Assembly: GCA_018398765.1 (NCBI GenBank)
Contig: JAHBMJ010002644.1
Coordinates: 1-24,259 of the forward strand
Direction of reading: 5' to 3'
Source of the DNA: Chromera velia
Taxonomy: Eukaryota; Sar; Chromeraceae
DNA length: 24,259 nucleotides
Positions 9,687 to 18,910 of the stretch are shown here, piece after piece (position 1 is the first letter of the stretch; each line of letters begins with the position of its first letter). The translations under genes were made by a program, and so were the position numbers. Below the pieces are notes generated by a model that made no database searches, was not told where the DNA came from, and was given only the letters and a program-made list of their open reading frames with translations.

Positions 9687-10060
9687 GAATCCGCGAGGGG
9701 GACCCGGGGGTTACCGAATGCTGACTCGACCCGGGGCGGACAACGATCCGAATGCAGACATCTACTTCCTGGACAACCAGACTGTCAGCCCCATGGTACA
9801 GGGGGGGTGGGGCAAAGTTGTGTGGATCTGGAAGGTGGGGGAGCCCAACAACCTTTGCGCAAAGGTCGTTCCGAAGAGTTTTTTGAAGAGCGGCGGACTA
9901 GTGAAGCACCTGAACACGGAGTTCAACACCCAGGTAAAGGTGAGAAGCAGTCTGGCGGTCAAGATGAAAGAGATGATCGAGACTGACAATTACTAGATCA
10001 TCTTCATCACGGAGTTACTGTACTATCCCGGAGGAGACCTCCACGAAGTTCAACATGGCA
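9687..10060 (+). pseudogene. Protein kinase remnant, copy D (N-lobe only)
   Basis: From 9718 the sequence follows copy B closely: M-L-T-R-P-G-A-D, N-A-D-I-Y-F-L-D-N-Q, glycine loop G-G-W-G-K-V, then C-A-K-V-V-P-K-S with the ATP-binding lysine intact, and an intact L-A-V-K-M-K-E-M helix where copy B has a stop. It lacks one codon (Ile) near 9740 relative to B. The frame is open upstream through Gly-Gly-Pro-Gly-Gly-Tyr-Arg, so the Met is not necessarily the start. A TAG (9994-9996) follows; in the same frame after it come hinge-like residues and Y-P-G-G-D-L-H-E. Similarity then ends and no C-lobe is present. The 168-codon open frame that includes this region begins at 9490, but I see nothing conserved in its first 65 residues. 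Confidence 0.75.
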
Positions 10061-11380
10061 CGTACGTATATAAAACGTATATTATATAAAGATGACACAT
10101 ACATTATGCCGTAGTGCTTAATATATTCAAGTTCATTATAATGTTAGTAGTCATAGAGTTTCAGTGATGATGATGATGAGGTGATTTAACCCACCAGCCA
10201 TCATGTCCCAATGGTAAAGGGCAGTCTGTGAGCATTCATGTCATATTGCAAGCTAGAAGCATGCTAGCGAATGCTTACCTAAAGCGGCCGAACTTTAGGA
10301 CTACTAGCTAGCAAAACACTGCTCCCCAGCCTGGACCCAGGATCGATCAGTCCGGTCCTAGGCATGCAGCAATGAGGGCACTGGCCTTTTGGGCGTCCCT
10401 CTGAAGAAGAAGCAAGAAGTACCGCCTTACCCGCTCCTCGGCCTGCCCCACCCCTTTACCCTCTCGGGCTTCCTATCTCTCTCCATGCTCATACACTTCT
10501 TCTGTCGACATACGCTCCAGTCGCCTATACCAGAGATCACTCAGTCTCCTCCGCGGCACCTCTATTTGGAGATAAGTTGTCATACGGTGAATCGGATCGT
10601 CAATCAATTTCTCCCAACTTTTCTCTTCACAGGCTTTACAAATTGATTCAACCCTCCGTCCATGGTTTGCCCCCCCTCCAACAATGGCGCACAACAAAGG
10701 GCGGAAAACTGCCCTGGGGGAAGACAAGCACTGCTTGGGGAGAGGTTCTGCCGAGGCAGACCATGAGCCTCCCCTTCCCTCCACCAAGCTTCCGAAAACC
10801 AATTTTGCAAAACGTTGGCTACTACTATTCTCCTTCTAATATTCGGTCAGGCAAGCAGATAGAGGAAAAGACACGCTCCCATGCATTCCTTGTCTCTCTT
10901 GCCTCCCCTCTCTCCTTTCTGTGATGGAGACCGGGTTTACCCAGTCCCCTATCCATTCGTTTACTTCTCTGTTTCTTGCTTCCCTTCTCAGCTTGCTATC
11001 TGATGTTCTGAAATCGACCTCATCTGGTTCACCTTGCAGGAGGGCAGGACTGACGGGTTGCACAAGCTTTTTTACAGACCCCGACCACGCCCTTAACTCC
11101 CCCCTCCTGTGGCATGCCTATAATGCTTGAGGCAAAGCCAATCGAGTAAGGGAGAGACTTCTCAAATACCCCTCCACTCTGACACTGAGAATCTCTCTCA
11201 TGGGCCTCAGCCTAACAGCTGCAAAGGTGGGAAACATAAAAGAATTCTAGGGTAGACGGAGAGACCAACGCATAAAACAAAGCTGGAGGGAGTCTAAGCA
11301 TCGGATGTCAGATTCCTGAATGGGGAGAGCTTCAAGAGAATAGGTAGCAGCGGGCTTCCACATCCCCTTAAAAAGGGATA
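10061..11380. other. Intergenic region with no convincing gene
   Basis: The region starts with an AT-rich part (10060-10140). Later there is one minus-strand stretch (about 10640-10473) whose reading, with C-K-A-C-E-E-K and R-R-R-L-S-D-L-W-Y-R-R-L-E-R-M, looks protein-like but has no partner exons and no family I know. It could be an exon relic. No RNA gene or transposon ends were recognised. Confidence 0.4.
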
Positions 11381-11800
11381 TACGACACTATTTGGCCAGG
11401 ATATCTAATTCACAATATAAAATATTTTAAAAATTTAAAACAGAATATATGACTGAGAGATTATGACTAAGATTATGATTTATAGATCTATACATACTGG
11501 GATGCATATTATAGTAAAAATGAATTTAAATCTGGATTTAGATCTAGTAATATCATCTAGACCTTGCCTAGACGTCTAGTCAGATATAAATGTATGCTAA
11601 TGTATGCACACAAATTGTGTGCATACATTAGCATACATTTATATCTGTGACACAAACATAACATTTTATTATTACATATACTTCAAAATTTATAAATCGG
11701 TCACACTTTAACGTCCTTGTAACGTCCTTCATTCACGGTCAAAGGGTCAATGCAACAAACTTAAACAAGTCGTACAACAAAATTTGCAGTTCTCGGCCGG
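11381..11800. other. AT-rich intergenic island
   Basis: Base composition shifts sharply to A and T compared with the flanks. The island lies between the plus-strand kinase array and the 3' end of the minus-strand Kazal gene, a convergent position. It contains several short palindromic pieces (GATTTATAGATCTATAC, CTAGACGTCTAG) and the long palindrome annotated separately. Confidence 0.6.
11581..11647. repeat. Perfect 67-nt palindrome (33-bp arms, one-base centre)
   Basis: Bases 11581-11613 are the exact reverse complement of 11615-11647, with a single A at 11614 between them. Pairing fails at once outside this interval (11580/11648). Each arm itself contains TGTATGC in two copies. RNA from it would form a very stable hairpin, and DNA could extrude a cruciform. 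No target-site duplication or transposon ends were seen. Confidence 0.9.
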
Positions 11801-12188
11801 ATTTGAGTGCATAAGATCTCAAAGTTTGGATTGTTTGCACAACATGCAAACCTGACCGAGCTGGAGGAAAATGTGGACCGACCACCAAAAACAATAATCG
11901 ATTCTATACCTTTCTACCATACCACTTGGGACAGAATGAAATCAAGCCCTCCCCCGGCACATTTGAACACATCCGGTTATGACTCCGACTTGTGAGCGAA
12001 AGACGGCGATGAACAAGAAAGGGAGAACTTGATGGCTGTGCATCAAACGGAGAATGGATTCCGTACATACAGGGCCTGTGTCGTTGGTGATGTGTCGCCC
12101 CCACGTAACAACATCCGTTCAGCAACATGCAGTGCTTTTTGATGACTCATGAAGAAAAGACACGCATCGAAAGGAGATCAATGAGCGG
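11801..12188. other. 3' flank of the Kazal gene, no gene recognised
   Basis: It contains a 62-codon plus-strand open frame (11807-11995) without known motifs or splice partners. The region is probably the 3' untranslated part and terminator of the minus-strand gene. Confidence 0.4.
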
Positions 12189-15100
12189 TCATGAGCGTCC
12201 CGCAGGCACCACCAAACTCTTCCTGGCCTTCCTCAGACCCAACCAGCGTCTTTTCTGTTTTCTCTCCTTCTCCCCTCCCTCTTTTGAATTCGCATGGAAG
12301 TGTACCGACTTTCTTCCCGAATTTGTCGCCCCCTTCCCGGCCGCTGCTTGTGAGCTTGCCTCATCAGCTCCACTCACAAGTTCGCTGTTGGATATCAGCA
12401 GAGCTGATGTTCCAAGAGGAGGGAGTGGAGGGGGAACTGTTGGGTTTGAGCGCGCAGCTTTTCCGAAAAAGAATTTCTTTCCAGAGGATGAGGAACTTGA
12501 TGGTCCTTCATTCCTGTTCCCCCCCTTCTCCAGTTCTTCTCCATCGTCTGTTGGTGCCCGTAGGAGTGATCTCTCCTCCTTCATTCTTCTCTGCTTCCCC
12601 TCTTCCACATCGGTGTGACTTGCAGGTTTTTTCCGTTGAATCTTCACCTGTCTGCACCAACGCCAACAACAACACACACCCCAAATAACAAGAGAGAGGA
12701 TGAGAGCACCCCCGAGGATGATACCAATGAACAACGCCATCCCTCCTTTCTTCCCCGCCGCCTTTTCTGCAAATTCCGGAACCTCCCCCTCCTTCCCGGC
12801 ACTGTCGTTGGGGTTGCGGGGTTTGGTTACCATGATATCCGAAGATGCCTCTCCGCTTTCTCCGCCTGCATTAGCGTCTCCTTGAATGAGCATTTCTGCG
12901 CACTCGGGGGGTGGGTGTCCGTTGTCGTGCATCATCTTGGAGCACTCTTCCCAGCCTGTAACAAGACAGGAACAAAGGTGAACAGGATCAGAGACAAAGT
13001 TATACCGGGATATGGGATGAACAATGAGAGAAAACAAGCAAGGAACAAGGCAAGAAAACAAATCACAATAGTGACGCCCACATCAACAGATAGAAATAAT
13101 CAAAGGGTCAAGCTGTACTGTTCACAGCAGCGTTGTTGAGACGCGTAGACACAATAAGAGTAGAAAACAGGAAGCAAAACGACAAACTCACTCGTCAGTT
13201 TCTGTCCTGTCTCGTCATTGTGTGTCTCTCCGCCCTCACCGTGATCCTCCTCGGATCCTGCATTCATTCATTCATTCATTCATTCATTCATTCATTCATT
13301 CGAGAGGGTGAAAAGATTTTCTCAAAAGATGGAAGAGAGGGACCGACATTTTCTTTTCCGGAAAAGAAAGTCTCAAAATGTGCTGCTCTGCTTCACGACA
13401 AAAAATGGAAAACCCCCAAATTGGGGACTCGTTGTACTCAATGCGGCGTGGCACACGCTTCTGACTGCTGCCTGACCTGAATAGTCAAAGCCGTCAGCCT
13501 TCTTTCCACTGCAGCATCCTGGAAGGCCCACAACGGTCTCTTCGACTATGATGGACTCAGAGAGCGTGCGTAGAGTTGCAGAGGGAAGAGAGGGGAGAGG
13601 AAGGGGTTCAACAGAGGAGCCTCGAAGGTGCCTTCCCTCTGTCTTTCCATGACCTCTCATCTCTCCATCTCTGTGCATCCTTCCCTCCGGGAAACCGTGG
13701 GATCTCGTCTCACCTTTTCTCTGCCAATCGTCTCCTCCCCTTTCAAACCTCCCTCCTCTCCCCTCTAGAGACTCCCCTTCCACTTCTCTCTCTGGGTGTG
13801 TCTCCATGTGGGTCGACAGATCCGGTTTATCCTCAATCTTCCAGAGAGTCAACGGACCAGACGTCAAATGCTTCTCAGTCAGCAGCAAGCACACGGGATG
13901 GTGACGGGTGACGCTGACGTCCCCTCCGTGTGTGCCCTCCAAGACCATCTCTGTTGACGCGAAGATTGCCTGAAACGCCCGACAGGAGCTGTCACGCACA
14001 CAGACGGAATCGCACAACACCGCATGACACCCCCACCTGGGCACACCGTCCCTCTCGAGGCACTTCTCGAGAGTCGAGCTCGGCAGCACCACCCGCTTGC
14101 CAGGAAGGATATTTTCACCGGAGCCTTTCACCAGCACGTCTGGCCATACTCGCCCTGCAGCAGGGCCACAGCAACAAGAGCATGCTTTTTATGGCATCGA
14201 GTGAGTGGGTTTTCATCTACTGAAAGAGAGGATTCTTTCGAATGAGAGAAAGGTCAGTTCAGAAAAAAGATCTTCGACAGGATTGCAAAACTTCGTACAT
14301 GATGAGCCTTTCATTTTGGAACATCGAAGCAAAGGGCCAATAGTAAAAGTTCAGAAGTTGACAAGGGCCAGAAGTTTCGCAAGCTAAAGAGAAGAGTGAC
14401 CGGCATACCATGCGATTTATTTCCGTTCGTTCGATTCTTCCTTCCTTTCTTCCTCCGTTCTCTTCTTTCCTTCTCTCCTTTTGTAGACTGACTGCCACAA
14501 TCTGCGCCGTCGAACATCCACCTTTCGCTCTCGCATTCCTCGTCGCAGTGTCCGTTTCCGACCATTTCGGGTCGGCATCCGTTCAACTCCTCGGCCTCCT
14601 CTTCGTTGTGTTCCTCTGCGGGCCTTTTGTCTTCTCGACGGCCGATCAAGAAGGCGACGGGTGCGCGCTTCAAAGACTCTGCAAGGAGAAAATGTACATA
14701 CGATACTCATATTATGTTGCCTTCGGGTTCGACCTCAAAAAATAAGTTTACTTCGCACGACAAAGACCAGTCGAACGGCAATTTTTGGAGGAAAAGGGAT
14801 GATTTTGCATACGCTGCAAGACTTAAACCATGCGTGAGCCTGAGCATTGTCAAAACGCCGCGTCAAAGAGAGTCACAACTACATGAGCATGTGCAGCGCG
14901 CAGCAATAAGAATTTCTCCTTTTGGCCGACTGACCCTCAACCGCCTCTTCTGTGGGAAGCGCACCAGACTCCATCCCGACTTTTTCTTCCACCTCACGAA
15001 AAACTCTGTGTAGCGCTGCAATGAAACAGTGAAAGGTGAGCAGCAAGTGCCGTGGCACGCATACGCATAAAATACGCAGTGGCGACCCTTTGCATTGACA

Positions 15101-16061
15101 ATAAAAAGACATAGAACGGACTTTGGTTTCTCACGGACGTGTCGTTTCATAAATGCGTTATGAATAGTCTCCAGCCACCCACCTTTTTTTTCTGTCGTTC
15201 TGGGATGCTTCATGCTTCCTCGCATAAGGATTCCTCCTTCGGGGAGGACATTCACCAGCTTCTCCTTGCTCACTTCAGAGTGGTGACACGGCCCTCTGTG
15301 CTCCAGACGGAGACCGCTCCTCTCTCCCTCGCACTGCTTCCGACGGAAGTGACACTCACTCGCGTATGTGCGTCCGTCTGACCCACACACGGGATCCCAA
15401 CGAGAAAGGCACAATGGAAGAGGCCCCTCGCACAACCGACTGTGCACTTCTGCCTCACCTTCACACCGCCCTTGGTGCGCAATCGAGAGAGCAGACGGCC
15501 CGCCTGCTTTGCACTGAGCAATCTCGAAGGCACAACGGCTCGGATGGCTGTGCGAGTTTGAGTCGCACACTGGATGTCGGTTCTCTTCAGGACATACACG
15601 TGCGCACGGGTCATTGTGCGAGGCGTACGAATCAGAGGAGAGAGGTTGAGGAGAATGTGGGCTGGAGGAATGAGAGGCTAGATGTTCCGGTTCCAATTCT
15701 TTAGGTGGGCACTCTCCTACCGAAGCGACGGAGAACCCCATATCGCCCCTCTGCTCAGCCTCACACGATGCTTGACGCATCTTGCACACGTTTGTGTATG
15801 TTTGGCCATTGGTCGCACATACAGGGTCAAAAAACGAGGCACATGAGACTTCGCAGGCTCCTGCACGCACACATATCAAGATACATGCAGACAGTGCATA
15901 TTGAATTCAATCAACACTGAAGATTCCAAGGAATCAGAATGAATCAAGCTCTTTTGATTAAATTCCTTGGACTGACGTGAACTCTTGAAGAGGGACGCAA
16001 GAGCTACAATGACGAACCAGTGATACCACAGATGAAGACCTTGTTTTCTTCGCGCGCTCAT
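12189..16061 (-). CDS. Type I membrane protein with three Kazal domains, an LNR repeat and a PAN/apple-like region (824 aa, six exons)
   Basis: Exons (minus strand): 16061-15977, 15860-15183, 15015-14935, 14678-14493, 14154-13477 and 12955-12189. All joints are phase 1 and together give one open frame of 824 residues. Residues 1-25 form a signal peptide (basic start, then W-F-V-I-V-A-L-A-S-L-F). Kazal domains lie at 31-79, 114-161 and 172-220. The first and third have the C-x7-C, C-x(6)-Y-x3-C spacing; the second has His where Tyr is usual. A LNR (Notch-type, calcium-binding) repeat is at 316-342 with G-N-G-x-C-D-x-x-C and F-D-G-A-D-C, but it lacks one of the usual six cysteines. A Cys-rich PAN/apple-like stretch lies at about 360-450. 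The transmembrane helix is at about 641-664, followed by C-C-C-W-R-W-C, a possible palmitoylation site, and a 150-residue basic tail with a Pro-rich run. Kazal domains inhibit serine proteases; LNR and PAN mediate calcium or ligand binding. A cell-surface or secretory-organelle receptor or inhibitor is inferred. Confidence 0.85.
13260..13301. repeat. CATT tetranucleotide microsatellite (about 10 units)
   Basis: Ten tandem CATT units lie inside intron 5 (12956-13476) of the Kazal gene, so the transcript carries AATG repeats. Confidence 0.9.
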
Positions 16062-16293
16062 CGGACCTGAGGGCTTGTGATGGAAAGAATCACCAACAGA
16101 TTCGACTTTTTTGCACTTCAGCCAAGGCTATCACATGACGAAGGAGGAAGACATTGAAGGACCGACTGAAGGAAGAATGCCATACAGCTAGGAAGAGTCT
16201 GAGCGAGGAAGCTGGAGATAAGGAAAGGAGGACGAGATGGCATGCAGTTTGATAGCTAGAGTTGATCGAAGGCCCGGGGAATGATTTTAATTT

Positions 16294-16326
16294 GCGCGCG
16301 CTATAGCTTCCGCGCGCGCGCGGGGA
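16294..16326 (-). promoter_or_regulatory. GCGCGC / TATAG module, putative promoter of the Kazal gene
   Basis: On the minus strand the order is CCCCGCGCGCGCGCGG, then AAG, then CTATAGC, then GCGCGCGC. The TATAG core lies about 240 nt before the ATG at 16061. A nearly identical arrangement lies upstream of the oxygenase gene (22744-22760). Several ATGs occur between this core and 16061, so the leader may be spliced or the true start site may lie closer; I could not decide. Confidence 0.45.
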
Positions 16327-16329
16327 ATG

Positions 16330-16484
16330 GACCTGCATGCCTGTATAGATTTTTGTCACTGCAAAAACGACGATACATGCAACGCGCGTGTATATGCATG
16401 CACGCGAGCCCAAAACACAATGCAACACATGCATTGCAACACACTTCACGTCTTAATTCATGCAACAGGAATTCCATATATATA
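16330..16484 (+). promoter_or_regulatory. TGCATGC motifs and TATA box (16477-16484) of the small secreted protein gene
   Basis: TATATATA at 16477-16484 is a TATA box oriented for the plus-strand gene, whose ATG is at 16718. TGCATGC occurs near 16334 and 16396, with several ATGCA/TGCAAC copies between. Together with the module at 16294-16326 this makes a compact bidirectional promoter of about 650 bp between two exported-protein genes. Confidence 0.5.
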
Positions 16485-16717
16485 CCCAAGCCCTGGATCG
16501 ATGCACTGCACATACAGTTCGGTGCGCTTTGGCTGATTCCACTTCACTGCTAAGTTTGCATGAACGTGCCCGACGGTTGGAGACTCGAAGCCCGTCTTTC
16601 ACTTCGATTGATCGAAAAAACCAGAACTTCGGTGCCGCGTGTCGATTTGCTTTCTGCTTCCTGCTTTGCAACGGACCAACCTTCTTTTGAGCAACAAGCC
16701 AGCAAATCGACAAGAGA

Positions 16718-17516
16718 ATGCGCGTTCTTCTCGCCCTATTGCCGATGCTCTTCTGGGCTATGATGTCCCCCTGTCAGGCAGAGCTGGTTCGTCCAAATCC
16801 CATTGCTTGACGCGCCCTGACGGTTCGGCTGAATTCATTCACTACTTCGTCCTGCTTTGCATGCGCAGCGCGGAAGTCGCACGAGTGTCACAAAGGCGTC
16901 AGCCGAGCCGGAAGTCGCTGTGAGTTCACGATGGGTGTGCCTCCATTTTTTCGATTCGGTCCTGTTGATATTCCTGCATGCATGCGCGCTTTCAGGAGGA
17001 GGAGGTTGAAGCTTTAAAGGAGGCAGCTGACAAAGCGAAAGTTGCAGTGAGTTGTGCCACAAATCTGTCGCAAAGTGATATAATGACTATGCCAGAAAAC
17101 ATAGCAGCATGACCATCGATGACCATTGCTTCAACTTGCGCAGGCTGAGCTTCACAGTGGGACTTTGAAGGACCTTCAGGGGCAGGCCGCTGACATTGCC
17201 ACTGTAGCTGAGGCCTTCATTGAGGTACGTCGCGTGACTTTCCGAATGCGCCGACTTGCAGTTCAAGGCTCGCTGCACTCTGGGAACGAAAAGTCACAGC
17301 TTTCAGTCCGTGCGGCTTTGCTTTAAATTTTTAAAGACATTCATGAAGTGGTGTTCCCATTCTTTCACCGAGAGTCTGTGCAGAGAGCCGATAGATTCGC
17401 TCTGTGAGGTCTTCAATGATTCCGTTATTCCGAAGCCGGTGTTGGTCCACTGGACATCAGAACAAGAGTTTGCGCAATTCATGTGTCAATCGACACCAGA
17501 GTTTTCTGAAGCCTGA
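16718..17516 (+). CDS. Small secreted protein, helical with six C-terminal cysteines (about 168 aa, five exons)
   Basis: Exons 16718-16786, 16869-16919, 16996-17046, 17144-17224 and 17262-17516 give 507 nt of open frame; every intron is phase 0. Residues 1-21 are a clear signal peptide (M-R-V-L-L-A-L-L-P-M-L-F-W, with cleavage likely after C-Q-A). The next part (24-84) is Ala/Glu/Lys-rich and should be helical or coiled coil. The final exon has six cysteines, which could form three disulfides. I recognise no family. Donors are gttcgt, gtgagt, gtgagt and gtacgt. The last intron is only 37 nt. If it is retained the frame instead ends at 17326 without cysteines, so the last exon is the least certain part. 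It is head-to-head with the Kazal membrane protein gene, which suggests shared expression and an extracellular role. Confidence 0.6.
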
Positions 17517-17965
17517 GGAAGAAAGTGCCGCGGAAAGCATCGCAAGACTCAGTCTTTCATACTGTTTGACATGACTGAACAATCATTTCTGCATTCGCTT
17601 CTGCATCTTTGCATTCACGACTCAATTCAAGTTGTCAAATTAAGTAGTAAATTGCTTTATACTTAATGGTATTTTATAAGTTTTGCTTCATAATATAGTA
17701 TTAATGTTTCAGGTTCTGACCTAGGGTTGTGACATAAAAATCAAAAACTTTATTAAGAAATAAATTAGAATTCTTTTTATCAGAATCTTAGCTTAAGTTA
17801 AGCTTTGACTACACTCTATAGGTCGAATTTCATCAAACATATTTTAAGTTGTCAAAGCTAGTGGCGAGCTAGATTGTCTTCTGATAAATTTGATTTTACG
17901 TTTCATTCTAAGTGTGGTCTATAGGGTTTAATTGATACAAATTTCATGTTAAGTACATATGTTTG

Positions 17966-18025
17966 AGAATGAATCCAGTGGCTTCCAGCCCCGCCACGGC
18001 CCGCCACAGCGGCTGGATTCATTCT
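17966..18025. repeat. Inverted repeat with GC-rich centre (13-bp arms)
   Basis: AGAATGAATCCAG at 17966-17978 is the exact reverse complement of 18013-18025. The 34-nt centre is GC-rich and holds two CCGCCAC direct repeats, in contrast to the AT-rich flanks. It could be a terminator-like hairpin or a short inserted element. Confidence 0.7.
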
Positions 18026-18216
18026 TAAAAATGACTCTTTAAATGAGAACCGCATATAGAAATTGATTACAACTTTTCACGGAGAGCCTTGTATGAGCCT
18101 TGTAATGTGTAAAACTAAGCGTAAAGTAGCTTCAACTAGAGCTTTAATATGATGATAACTAGGATGATAAAAAAAAAAAGATAATGAAAAAAAGAAAAAA
18201 AAAAATGTATCGAATT

Positions 18217-18252
18217 CAAATCTAAATTCCTATAGCTATAAATTTAGATTTG
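18217..18252. repeat. Inverted repeat with nested palindrome (12-bp arms)
   Basis: CAAATCTAAATT at 18217-18228 pairs exactly with 18241-18252, and the 12-nt centre contains the palindrome TATAGCTATA. Almost the whole 36 nt can fold. Confidence 0.75.
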
Positions 18253-18350
18253 AGAATCATGTATTTCCCCACAAACAATAGCTAGAATAATGGCAGCTAC
18301 TTGATTTAGCTTGTTCGACCCTGACTACTCAGACTGAAACTTTGGGATGT

Positions 18351-18910
18351 CACTGGGATGTGTGCATGGGACTGCTCATAGAGCACAAAGAGTAACGAGG
18401 GGCAAGAATGATGCAGCAGACTCAAATAAGCATATAGAAAAGGAAAAAGACCCAGCACTCCCTCATCGTCGAGCCATCAACCTCCTCTAGACACTCACAT
18501 GCATTTCAGTTGCAAGCCATCAAGCCTCTCCTGTACTTCTACCCCTTTGCTGTCCTCTTTGCGTTTGGGCAATTGGTGTTTCCTGTCCTGTAACCGCCTC
18601 CTATTCATGAGTCTCGTCCCGGGGGGGTCGTCCTGAAGTCAGCTGTTTGAAACAACGCAGGTTCATTTGCACGACTGAAAAAAGCAAAGCAGTGCGGTCT
18701 GTCGCAGTGTCATCGAGAAGAAGACACGCACACTGTCACCTGAAGGCCCGCCGTCACATTTCACCGACAGGAAGTGAAGCCGTCGCGGGGAGGTGCAGCA
18801 TCATCAAGTTCCACTCAGGTCAAGTATACAAACCCTTAACGTCTTCGGTCAATTTTATACCCAACTTTCGAGGGTGCGCATGTACACTCCACCCTCCTCA
18901 ATCGATCTTC
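18351..18910. other. 3' flank of the oxygenase gene, no gene recognised
   Basis: A 205-codon plus-strand open frame starts at 18647, but it runs antisense across the well-supported last oxygenase exon and shows no motif, so I read the stretch as 3' untranslated and intergenic sequence. Confidence 0.5.

Larger units (their letters stand above)
17517..18350. other. AT-rich convergent intergenic island
   Basis: Strongly AT-rich from about 17630 to 18300, with A-runs at 18169-18205. It lies between the 3' ends of the secreted-protein gene and the oxygenase gene. No coding frame or transposase remnant was recognised. Two hairpins inside it are listed separately. Confidence 0.6.

Noticed and set aside
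9490-9717. Upstream part of a 168-codon frame as a new N-terminal domain of kinase copy D
   Set aside because: The other copies do not share it, it has no recognisable motif, and the frame is open probably by chance; only the kinase-like part from about 9687 is supported.
10140-10380. tRNA-derived SINE (sequence with a TGGTAAAGGGC-like A box)
   Set aside because: No B box, tail or target duplication could be found.
12127-13139. Plus-strand frames of 163-174 codons
   Set aside because: Antisense to the tail and membrane-helix exon of the Kazal gene, which has consistent splice phases.
13260-13301. Possible CRISPR-like or other regular array
   Set aside because: It is a simple CATT tandem repeat without spacers; the organism is a eukaryote.
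15010-15274. Alternative donor gtgagc at 15273 for Kazal exon 2
   Set aside because: It ends in phase 0, while exon 3 and the LNR exon need phase 1. The donor gtgggt at 15182 gives phase 1 and a continuous frame.
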